Origin: Takakia lepidozioides
Taxonomy: Eukaryota > Streptophyta > Takakiopsida > Takakiales > Takakiaceae
Length of the DNA: 64,000 nt
Reading direction: 5' to 3'
NCBI GenBank assembly: GCA_030704615.1
Contig: CM060732.1
Span: 33,771,053-33,835,052, forward strand
The notes below the pieces were generated by a model. The model did no database searches, was not told the DNA's origin, and was given only the letters and a program-made list of their open reading frames with translations. Below, piece by piece: positions 23,185 through 33,500 of the stretch. The position numbers and the translations under genes were made by a program. Each line of letters starts with the position of its first letter. Positions within the stretch are counted from its first letter, which is position 1.

Positions 23185-23590
23185 CTAAAACCACCGGCGT
23201 CCTAAAACCACCGACCTTGGTATTTCGGCGCCGAATTTCCCAAGAGCAGTGTGCTAAAGTGGTGTTTTGAAGACTTCCACCGGGGTATTTCGGCGCCGAA
23301 TTTCCCAAGAGCAGTGTGCTAAAGTGGTGTTTTGAAGACTTCCACCGGGGTATTTCGGCGCCGAAATTCCCTTTTGAAATGTGATATACTGGTGTATTTT
23401 ATGGCGCAGAGCGGGCTATTTTGGCGCCAAAATACCCAAGTGGAATGTGCTAAAGTGCTGAAGTGCCTTGTGCTGAAGGCTTCCATCGTGATATTTTGGT
23501 GTAGTAATTTCTACGTGGAATTTTATAAGGCCCATATTATGAAGGCACACACTGGGCTATTTCGGTGCCGAAATTCCCAATAGGAATGTT
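23185..23590. repeat. palindromic GGCGCC satellite, array e
   Basis: Five to six units of 60-75 bp contain near-palindromes such as TATTTCGGCGCCGAATTTCC (23,219, 23,285) and TATTTCGGCGCCGAAATTCC (23,351), separated by AAGAGCAGTGTGCTAAAGTGG and related words. It lies just downstream of P2. The units decay towards the right. Confidence 0.8.
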
Positions 23591-23940
23591 AGAAACGGCA
23601 GGGTTTTCATGGCTTCAAGTTCGCGGTTCGCTGGTGTGCATAAATTACTTGTAGGGTTCTTTACTTAACTTTGCGTCTCTTCTGCTTTTATTATTACATT
23701 GTGGTTTGCGGAAGAAATGTAGGGAATCGGACATGCAGTCTGAACACAATGATTTCATAAATCGTCAATATTTTCATTAAGTGTTTCAGAACTGTACAAC
23801 AGAAGGATCCAAATGAGACTTTGCTATGGCGAGGATCCGCGATCACTGTCCGATGCATCCCCGGCCTCATGCAAGGATGGCTGCCTTCCACCTGCCTCCG
23901 AACCTGCACTGCCGCTACCGCTGTTACTCTGAGAAGCCCT
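23591..23940. other. unassigned stretch
   Basis: No gene or repeat is recognised. The stretch separates array e from the LTR at 23,941. Confidence 0.3.
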
Positions 23941-24806
23941 TGTCGAGCGGCTTTTACTCACCCATCCCTTCGCTATCCGAGGTGGAAACTCCAAGATAGA
24001 AGAGTTGGATATCTCTAAGCACTCAGCCCGCTCAGAACAATCAGTCATGACCTGCAACTAGTGAATCATGGTTGTGCTTCATATTTGTATTCCTTCCTGC
24101 CTTCATGTTATCAGTTTACCTTACCGTGTATACTGAAGCATCAGATTGCTTTAGTATCTACTAATTTCCAGTTAATTATGCATTCATTCCACAGCTTCTC
24201 TCGTGTCTCTCTACACAGTATGTTTGTAACGATTAAGTATCGGATTAAGATTAATCATGTATCATGCCTATGCCATGGTGTCTCTATTCTATCCTACTGT
24301 ATAATTCTACAGCTTGCATGAACTAAGCCTCATTCAAGTCATCATCTCCTCTGCACTGTTTTCCGCTCTTCGTTACGTCTCTTCCTCTCCTGAACAAGTC
24401 GCCCTCCTCCCCAAGTGATCCGCTTCCCGCTGCCGCTCTCCTAATCTACCCGCAAGCTGTTCTAACCACCTAACTAACTAACTAACCGTCACCCCTGAAG
24501 TAACATATTCCCTCTGCAGATGTAGTTCCCTCACAGTCGTTCCCTGTCAATGATAACTGTTCCCCATGTACTGTGATAGGCTGTGTCAAGCTGTGCGAAG
24601 CTGTGTCGGGCTGTGTAAAACTGTGTCGGGCTGTGACTGGCTGTGCAAAGTTGTGTCGGGCTGTGTAAAGCTGTGTCGGGCTGTGTAACCCCCCTAAAGC
24701 CCGCTCCTGCCACCCCTAAGGCCCCTGTTGGTCTCAGTCTGCGCAAAAATTAAGGGTACCCCATAGAACCCGTAAAAGCGCCTAAGTCCCAAGCAGCCCT
24801 CTAACA
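23941..24806 (-). mobile_element. 3' LTR of element C (LTR copy 3)
   Basis: Reverse orientation copy of the LTR family, read from 24,806 to 23,941, with TG...CA ends, the GGTACCCTTAATTTTT front block and a short minisatellite (24,560-24,692). The polypurine tract at 24,807-24,826 precedes it on the minus strand, which makes it the 3' LTR of the element to its right. Confidence 0.8.
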
Positions 24807-24826
24807 TTACCCCTCCCCATCTCAAA
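24807..24826 (-). other. polypurine tract of element C
   Basis: On the minus strand GAGATGGGGAGGGGTAA ends directly before the LTR start TGTTAGAGG. Position and composition match the tract at 52-68. Confidence 0.6.
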
Positions 24827-25084
24827 AAGCCGTGTCCTCACGGTTTACTGTTTGGGATTAGCAAACCTTTGTGAGCGAGCACCCTTCTGTCGGTGAGAGT
24901 CTCGTGAAGGACTCCGTGTGCGAGCTCGAGTCCTGTCACTGGCTGATGGAGATGATTGAGCACTACCTGGAAATGTCTGACCCTCCTTTGGCTGATAACG
25001 AGGTAACCTTTCAGGCATAGGAGATCCCCGCCGTTTCTCCTCTGCCATCTGAAGTGCATAGTCCTCTGCCATGTCAAAAGAGTC

Positions 25085-28000
25085 CTATGAAGAAATAGTA
25101 GTATCGGAATCCTCGTCCCCCCGTAGGTGTTTTAAAGGCCGAACTTTAAGTGGAAGCCTGTGTGGCATACAATGTGGTCCCACTAGTTTAAACTGTACAA
25201 CTTGCTGTAAGCGCGTGCAAGCAAAATTAGTGAACGCCCTGAACTCCTTATCTGTATAGGTGAGAAGTGTGCCAATGACTTTGGAATAGTGTAAGTATTT
25301 CCAGGCTTCATGTCCCTTAAAGAAAATATCCTCAGGGCCGAATTTCTGTGTTGTCAAATTGTTCCAAGCCGAATTAAACCATAAACGAAGTTGGGAATCC
25401 TTCTGCAACATAACTTTTGCATCGTATAGGTACATATGAGGTGGCACTGAAGGTAAGACCCAATGATCCCCACTGGAATAACTCAGAAATCGTGATTGCA
25501 TATTCTGCTGGTCTTGGTATAGATGTACCCATGTACAACCTGGAAGGCAATTAATTCCTTCAGCATGGTACTTGCCTCAGACCAGTACCTGGCAAAGTGA
25601 TGATCCTCAATGGGTCGATTGTTTGGAAGAACCTTAGTCCGAGTTGCCACCGGCAACCAAATGCGCATGATCTGGTAGTAATGTGCCAACGAATGCGGAG
25701 GACTAAATTCCTTCCAAGCCAAATCCAGCACAATGGGAATTTGGTTGAAGGGCATAATCATAGCCCGACTGTACTCCCGTGCAGCAGGAGTCCTAGGTGG
25801 GTTAAAAGCAGCATCCCCCCATACCTCAGGCTGTGGTTTGGCTGTAGTAGCAACAGGGTCAGCTACCTGCACAGGCACCTGCTGTGGTATTGGTACCACT
25901 GGCCATTCTACCACTGACATCTCTTGCACCCCCTCCGAAGAAGACTGAAAAATTAGAGTCCTGACATGTAAATAAGTAGCCATCAGCTGCTCCTCAGGAA
26001 TAAAGACTCTCTTGTCAATATTTGAACTCAGGTCATCCACTTAAGTCTGCAGGCCTTCCACATCATCCTGTAACTCTGCTATTCTACTATAGACATTGTC
26101 TATAATAGTTGTGGCAATGTTCTGCACCTACAATCTGAGCTCATTCATCTCGCCCTGGGTGAGCTTCCGTGGTGCTTTGCCTTCTACCGGCCCTTGTGCT
26201 AACCAGACCTGCATAAGGTGGTTATCCGCCAAGTCTTGTGTGGCACCCCTGAGAGTCTTCTCCTCCCTGAGTCTGTACACATCTAACTGCTGCTGTAGAG
26301 CCTCCATGCGCTTCACATGAGGTTCAACCAGGCCCGCATAGGCAGCAGCCAGATTATTGGGTTCCGTCCAAGCCTTGTTAGCCACTAAGAGTTCATTTCT
26401 ATTGACCATGACTGTTTGTTGCAACTCCAGGATGTACCTCTCTTGGTCAGCCTCAACCTGTCTGTATTGTTTGAAAGTATTCTCATTGCAACAGATTGTA
26501 TCCTTCATATCAACAATGAGTTTCGTTTGCTCTATTATCTCAGCTTCTGCCCTCATACATATCTGCCCTTGTCTGTTAACTTCTAATGCAGTTTGCTCTA
26601 GAGTAGTTGTGAATGTAGCACATTGTATTGGTCATCCTCTGATGTACTGCTTCCAACTCTGTATGTAGTAAGTTCACTTCTTGCAACTTGCCCTCATGCT
26701 TCACCTGCAATTGGTATAACTGTTGCTTATGTGCTTCATGCAATTGGTCCTGCTCGAGACCTACTTCATTCAAATGTCTCTTGGCCAACTGCAAGGCAGC
26801 CTTTGTGTCCTCCAACTCTTGCTGTAACTTGAGATTGACCTCCTCATCTACCTTGTTAGCACACTCAGTGGCAATTCGAGCCTCAAACTCCTTCCTGAGT
26901 TCCTCTCTCAAAGCTGCCAATTGGGTAGATGGAACATGGGATTTCACATAGGTGCCCAACAAATTAAGTGTCCTGCCTATGGAACTCATAAGCATGGCCT
27001 GCTGGGGGTCATCATGGTGAATTTGCTACTGTTCTCCCTGATCCTCCACAGTGTGATGCCTCACCAACCATTCAGGCCATTGCCCCACCAGATCCTCTTC
27101 CTGAACCACCTCATCCTCCACAGGTGCTGCAGTGTCCTTATATTCTACCCCTGGTACCTCCGTCACAGGTGTAGGTATTATATGCACAGCAGGGTTTTCC
27201 TTGGACAAACGCTGCACCTCTGGAACCACTGATTCCCTTACCAAGCCAGAATTTTCATAGAGAAGGTCACCCTTCTCAATTTCAGCCACGACCTGCTCTG
27301 TAGTTGGAATGTCCAACCTTTCTCCGTCTAAAGCAATTGGGGGTGGTGTCACAACATGTTTTAACTGTGGAACCTCTAAGACAACTGAGTCAACTGGCTG
27401 TGGTGGCTGTGGTACCAAATTGACTGCCTCTTCATTCTCCGAAGGCCGTGCTTCCAATAATAACAGCCCTATGTGCTGTTGTGCCCCATCCTGCACAAGA
27501 GCTTGGGAAACATCATTTTGCGGTTTTCCGTGAAGCCAGTGGATCCGCCACTACAGTTATACCCCGCTTCTGTCTCTTAGACTGGTGTTGCCCTGCCAGT
27601 CCACCCTCACTATGTGAAGAGCCCTGCTCTTCAGTTATAGCAGTTACTGCCTCAAACACTCCCATCTCCTTACGTTTCCGAGTATCAAGTATGCAAGAGT
27701 CAAGAATGATTTGGGCAAATGACTGGACCAGACACAATGATCGGAGACTTAGCAGCAGTGCCCTGTAACCTCTTCATCTCGTCCACCAGACCATTGTACA
27801 TTAACTCCGCCCAAGCTACATCCTCTCCCCTCAAAGCTTTCAGGATTTCCTCTGTGAATGACCTGCTTAAATATTGTTGGTTCTGTTTCATAGCAAACAG
27901 AACGTTCAATATTTGGCCAACTTCTCTTAGCCCTGGGTACTCGGCTTTGGTACAAGCGTAACCTTGAGTCTTAAAGAAACTCCCTTCTTGGAACAAATTC

Positions 28001-28904
28001 CCTAACTGCAATCTTGCCCTGTGCTCATCTACATCCACATGACCTGATGGCAAATCAAACAATTGCTGGAAGTACTGGGGAGTAATTTCTATATCTACTC
28101 CCCTCACTTGGGGGTAACTCCCGTCCGAGGCTCAAAGTTCTGAAGAAATTGAATCATATACTGCTGATGATGCAAGGACCAGTCCTTGCGTAGCAGCCCC
28201 TCTAATCGCAACTCCCTCAGCAGCTGCACTGCCTACGGTGTAACAATTGTTTGCTTCTGCAGAATCGTGGTGCTCTTCACCCTGATATCCTCCATTCCCC
28301 TCACTTTCTTCATTCTAGACAAACAAAAAGGCCTTGTTTGAAACAACTGAAGGAAAGCTTGTAGGGCACAGAGCATGAAGGTATGGTTGGCACAGAATGG
28401 AACATGTAAGTGCGTGTAAGCCTGTGGGGCTTGTAAGTATCGAGTGAGAGAAAATGTACTCTCAATTCGTCCGTCCTTGCGTCACTGCGTGAGAAGTAAA
28501 GCGAGTGTGTAATCCGTTATATCCGCCATAGCTACAAAGCTAGTGTTTTGATTGCCCCTCCCGTCGAGACACTGGCTATTCGGAGCCACCCCGACTCTTC
28601 CGCTCATAACACTTCCTATTTCTTGTTCTTGTTTCTTGGAGGGAACCACCTGCATGTAATTCGCACTCCTGATTGGCTGTTGCCTGCTTCGGTAACTTCT
28701 TAATTCCACCCCCCTCCGTGGACATTCCCACCTGGAATGTCCAGTAGGACAGCACATGTGGCATAGGTCCCTCTTTTCTGTACTCGGAAAGGGTTCCGTT
28801 ACCCTTGCTCTGAATGCATTAATGGGCCCACAAATAGTCTTTAGCTGATGTACCGGGTAGGTACTTTGACGACCCGATTTGTCCTCTTGCATGATGATAC
28901 CCAC
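25085..28904 (-). pseudogene. post-integrase ORF of element C (coiled-coil protein, function unknown)
   Basis: Read on the minus strand in several frames: a segment with CHMCCPTGHSRWECPRR (28,904-28,482); VDIEITPQYFQQLFDLPSG with SRSFTEEILKALRGED (28,107-27,700); an acidic, proline-rich linker (27,496-27,026); a long coiled coil rich in E, Q, L and K (26,995-26,128); and a C-terminal region (26,040-25,085) with WLPVATRTKVLPNNRP and LRLWFNSAWNNL. Several frameshifts interrupt it. It occupies the env position of Athila-type elements, but no signal peptide or membrane anchor is visible. The ITPQYFQQLFDLPSG segment recalls the start of plant retroelement extra ORFs, but no firm homology is claimed. 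Confidence 0.55.
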
Positions 28905-29084
28905 TCTTGCAATCGATGCAGTGCGGTGTGCTTCGCCTTAGTGGCCATGTATCCGTTTCTAGACATGCCCCCGACTTCCCCTTTCCGCGTGGCATATTCT
29001 CCGAGTTTGACTTCCAAACTTCTTCTTCACTTGATGGCCACTTTTCTGACGTTAACCCGCGTCCATCTGTCACTGACCTAATGG

Positions 29085-29280
29085 ACTGTGTAACCTGCAT
29101 GGGCTGTGTTGGGCTGTGACAGGCTGTGTGGCAATGTGGTGGGCTGTGATAGGCTGTGTGACATTGTGATGGGCTGTGATAAGCTGTGATGAGCTGTGAT
29201 AGGCTGTGTCACGCTGTGATGGGCTGTGATAGGCTGTGTTGGGTTGTGATAGGCTGTGTGGCACTGTGGTGGGCTGTGAT
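29085..29280 (-). repeat. minisatellite after integrase in element C
   Basis: GGCTGTGATAGGCTGTGT-type repeats on the + strand, equivalent to the array at 2,836-3,105 in element B and related in sequence to the LTR minisatellite. It is translated as SLSQPITAHHSVTQ-like repeats at the end of the integrase frame. Confidence 0.75.
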
Positions 29281-29284
29281 ATCT

Positions 29285-30440
29285 ATGCAAACACCTGTAC
29301 TTCCCGCCCTGGTCATACACGCTCGGCTTAGCGACAAGTGCTCCGTATTCCGTTGGTATCACTGGCGCAGCCCGTGACTGTTTTTGCGTTTCAACATGCA
29401 AATCGTGTTGCAATGGTTTGTCATGGATACCACTGTATCCCTTCAACTTATTGGCATTGACTCTTTCCAGCATTTCTTTGTTAATGGTTTGTAACATGGC
29501 GGTGTTATTATCATACATCTTCTGTATGACATAAGGTCCTTTCCATGGTGATTTAAGCTTAGAATCTTTAATCTTCCCTTTCTTCTGCAACCACAGTACC
29601 AAATCTCCCGTCTTAAAAGTCTTTAATTTACCTTCATTAAACTGATCCTTCCTCTTCATCTGAATTCTGGTCATGTTATCAGCTGCATCAACACGTACTT
29701 CTTCCACATGGTATAATTCATGTTTCCTGACCTTAATTGAATCTTTTAATTCCATTCTCCTTCCCCATTCAATTTTCATGGTAGGTAACATTCCACTGGA
29801 AGTAAAGCTTCCATACCATAAACTAATTGGAATGGTGTATACTTAGTGGTGACTTTATATAAAGTCCTGTATGACCACAAAACTGTCAGCAGCTTTGTAT
29901 CCCAATCTGTTCTGTTTGCATTGACAATCTTAGCCAAGATAGTACATAGTATTTTGTTGGTAGCCTCTGCCTACCCATTACCCTGTGGATAATAAATTGT
30001 ACTCTTCCTATGCACAATCATGAACTCTTTAATTAATAGTTCAATGGTCTGATTAATGAAGTGACTTCCCTGATCACTGATAAATTCCAAGGGACAACCA
30101 AATTGTATAAATATATTCTCATACAGGAACCTTGCTGGGGACTTAGCTATATTGTCCCTCAGAGCCTTAGCTTTCATCCACTTTGTAGTATAATCAATGG
30201 CTGTGATTATATACTTGATCTGTGTATTCTTGGCTGGTAAGTTAATTGGTCCGACAAAGTCTAGTTCCCATTTCTGAAATGGTTTAGTAGACATCGTAGG
30301 ATGCAAAGCCATCTTCCCAGATCTCTGCAATGGTTCTAGCCTCTGACACTCGTCACAACTATGACAATACTTGTGTACATCATTGAACAAAATAGGCCAC
30401 CAGTAACCTGCAAGTAGTACCTTTCTACTGGTAGTCTCTT
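29285..30440 (-). pseudogene. integrase of element C
   Basis: An HHCC-type zinc finger is visible (YCHSCDECQRLEPLQRSGK), then the catalytic core with WELDFVGPI, FISDQGSHF and YYPQGN, which hold the first two acidic residues; a stop replaces the codon after the QGNG segment near 29,971, just before the expected glutamate. The C-terminal domain (29,791-29,400) has TGDLVLWLQKKGKIK and SPWKGPYVIQ, the usual GDLVL...WKGPY signature of gypsy integrases. An intervening segment is out of frame. Confidence 0.8.
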
Positions 30441-30531
30441 CTCCAAAATGACCTCCAGGCAGCTAACTATAACCAATGGAGATTCAATTCCATCCACATT
30501 TGCAGAAATTCACTCAAGAATAACATTCCAT

Positions 30532-33500
30532 TTAAAGCTCGTCTTTGGCAGTATCAGAGGCCACCCCAGTAGTGATGGAGATGTCTCTGTGCTTGTTCAC
30601 AAACTCAATAAGATCCTCTTTGCTGCGGTCGCCGGCATATGGCACCAAGATGCCAGATGACGTATACACGTACAGGGTAGGGAACCCTTCCACTTCAAAC
30701 AAACCTTCTGGAAGATCATTGGCTGTCGCGTCCTATACATATGTACAAAACCATACACAAACGTTTAGTATGGGCTGGGAGAGATGGGCTGGGAGAGTGA
30801 CGGAGACAGAAAGAGATTGTACTCATGAGTCGTTTGGCGTAAGCCTTGTAGCGCCCCGCACCCCGTTCGGGCAGAACAAAAGAGAGAGAGAAAAAGAGAG
30901 AGAGAATATACTCATAAGATGATGTTTGTCGTAGCCTTGTGGCCATAGACTCCACGCACAGTGTGGGCGAACAAAAGGGACCAGTAACTACCTTTGTGAG
31001 AGGCTCACTATGGTAGTGTAACTTACCTTGGTATAAACAATTAGTTCGGGCTTTTCAGATATCTTCTAGAAAGCCCTTCACACAAGCATCAATCTGCTGT
31101 GTGTAGGCAGCCCAAAGTTAGACCCCAACAGGGTCAGGGCTTGAGGCTCAGCCTCAAGACTTCGAAAGTTGGTGAACAGAGGTGCCGGGACGATGTTCTT
31201 CATGATCGTGAAGAGGGTCACTATCTGGAGAGAATATCCTGGGAAATGTATCAGAAAATGGGCAGTGTCTTGAGGTTGTCTGAACATCAGGCAAGTACAA
31301 TTTCCTCTTCCTCTCTGCATCTGTTTTTTTTTCAAAGGTAGGCTTTCCACTGAGTTTATTTTTCAGTATTTGGTATCTTTTTGGGCTTTTTGCCTTTTCA
31401 ACCAGTTTTGCTGCAGAGACTCCTTAGGAAAGTCTGATCTCCCCACTCCTGGAAAACTGGACTACAGAAAAAGAGGGAAAAGAGGAAAATAAAAGAATCA
31501 TAAGACAGTATTCATGTTGCGCTTTGTATTTCACGGAACATTCAGTCAGTTGGATCATCCCTTTGTCATTGTTTCTGTGTAAATAGCTATAAAGGCCAAC
31601 GCAATGGTAGATGTGGGGAGACAGAATCACATACAAGTTTGGCAATGAGGACATCCGGATTTGCCTCGAAGGTAGTCGCAACCTCATCCAAAGTGGGTGC
31701 TAACTTCTTGCAGTGGCCACACCATGGAGCATAGAACTCTAGCAGCACTGCATTTCCATCACATAACAATAGTAACAGAACCTTCTTAAACATCAATCGT
31801 GTACATTAGCACAACAAGTTGGTTTGGAGGTCGCAAGCCAGACAAATTTACTGCGGTGCTTCCCAACCGACCAGCTAGGTGTCTTAATTCTTACAGAACC
31901 ATACAGTAAGGAACGAGTAGAGAAATATTCATGGTACCAGGCACTGGGGAGATCCTGTCAAGTTCCACGAAAACTAGGAATAACAGAGGGGTGAAGTCTG
32001 CAACACCTGGAGATCAACTGGAGAAAGACAGTGCCAGGACTAATGCCCACTATGGGGAGACATCTGACATCGCAAGGAACAGTAGATCTATGTGATGGAG
32101 AATGCTTGCAAAGTATTAGTAGCAAACATACCGGTCTTCCCAGAATCCAACACCATCTCCTGAAGAGATTTTCTCACCACCACCTTCACTGGTTCGTCAT
32201 TGGTTGCAGGGATCTCCTCAGACTTGACATGTCGCTCCAACTTTCCATCCTGCATTTGAAGGAATGTTACTTCCTTCCTGGAAAAAATCTAATCTTACTG
32301 AGTTACTAGAGATGAGCCCCACTAAAGACAGCTTACAATTCTCACGGCTGACTGGGAACAAAGAAGATAAGAATGAAGAGCGAGAGCGATGTACTCATGA
32401 AAAAAGACAGACTCAAGGTTGCTAGTTTCCAATAATATCCTTATGTAATTATGGGATGACTCACCATGCAGGGGTAGGATGCATTGGTTTTGATGTACTA
32501 AACAACAAATCTGCATAAATGTTGGCTATTGGCACAACTAGTTACCCTGTATAGGGTTAACCCTTCCAGCCCCTGTAATGGGGTTATAATTGACAGGGAG
32601 GGGTGAGTGGATAGTGTGGGGTATGCCTATGAGTGTGAGGGAGAGAGGGCTCACCAAAACATCCTGAAGCCAAGGTGCCAGCTGTGCAGCTTCTACATTC
32701 AGGCCCAAAAACTTCTTACTGGCATCTGTTTCCAGTACAATTGCTGGCAACCCATCGGCATTGATACCAAAATACTGCAAGTAAACAAGGAAAAGTTAAC
32801 ACCAATTGAGTTAGATATACTATAGAAACATTCTTTTCATACATGTACAACCTTTGGTTCTAAACATTCAAATTACAAAATCTGGTTCTATGTAAGGAGC
32901 ACATTCGGGTACTTAAGAAAAAAGGGGGAGGTAGTGCCTTCTGAGGTATATCTGAACACATTCTTTCTCCATCTCCAAATGAATCACTCTCTCTTTCTTC
33001 TGTCTTCTGTCTTCTTTCTAACTGACTGCCCAATTCAGTTATTCCATTTATATTAGTAAGTCAACAGGTATTGTAGATCACTACAGCTTTTGATAAAGAT
33101 ACCAGACTGGTCATATGACTGAGGGGAAAGAAAGGCATCGTGAGTGTGTAAATTGCATCACCTGACCACAATACCGAGTGAATTACAGACTCTTACCCTA
33201 CCAGTATTGCATAAAATGGACTGAGGTTGAGGACCACCTTCAGTGCATTCTCATTCTCTACAGCGTCGGCGATCAGGAGCTTGATGCCTTTATCCTGCAC
33301 TGACTTGGCGAGCTCAGTATACGCGTTCCTGTATGCATCTGCTCCCTCTGCTTTGAGGTCGAGAAAGAAAAACACCTGCTTCCAAGCAACAAACCAGAGA
33401 CCATTTAATGACGTACACATGGATTGACCTGGCTTACAAATGCTGGCTATGACATGACCTTGAGGGCCTCATCACAATCCAGAGCTGGAAGTGCAGAGTT

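Larger units (their letters stand above)
24807..30465 (-). mobile_element. Ty3/gypsy element C, 5'-truncated, adjoining the PDI gene
   Basis: Minus-strand order: integrase zinc finger and core (30,440-29,950), integrase C-terminus (29,830-29,300), minisatellite (29,280-29,085), post-integrase ORF in several frames (28,904-25,085), polypurine tract and 3' LTR. Gag, protease and reverse transcriptase are absent. The left break falls inside the segment GGHFGEETTSRKVLLAGYWW, at about 30,465, only about 70 bp beyond the PDI stop codon. It is the same family as element B and shows what B has lost. Confidence 0.85.
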
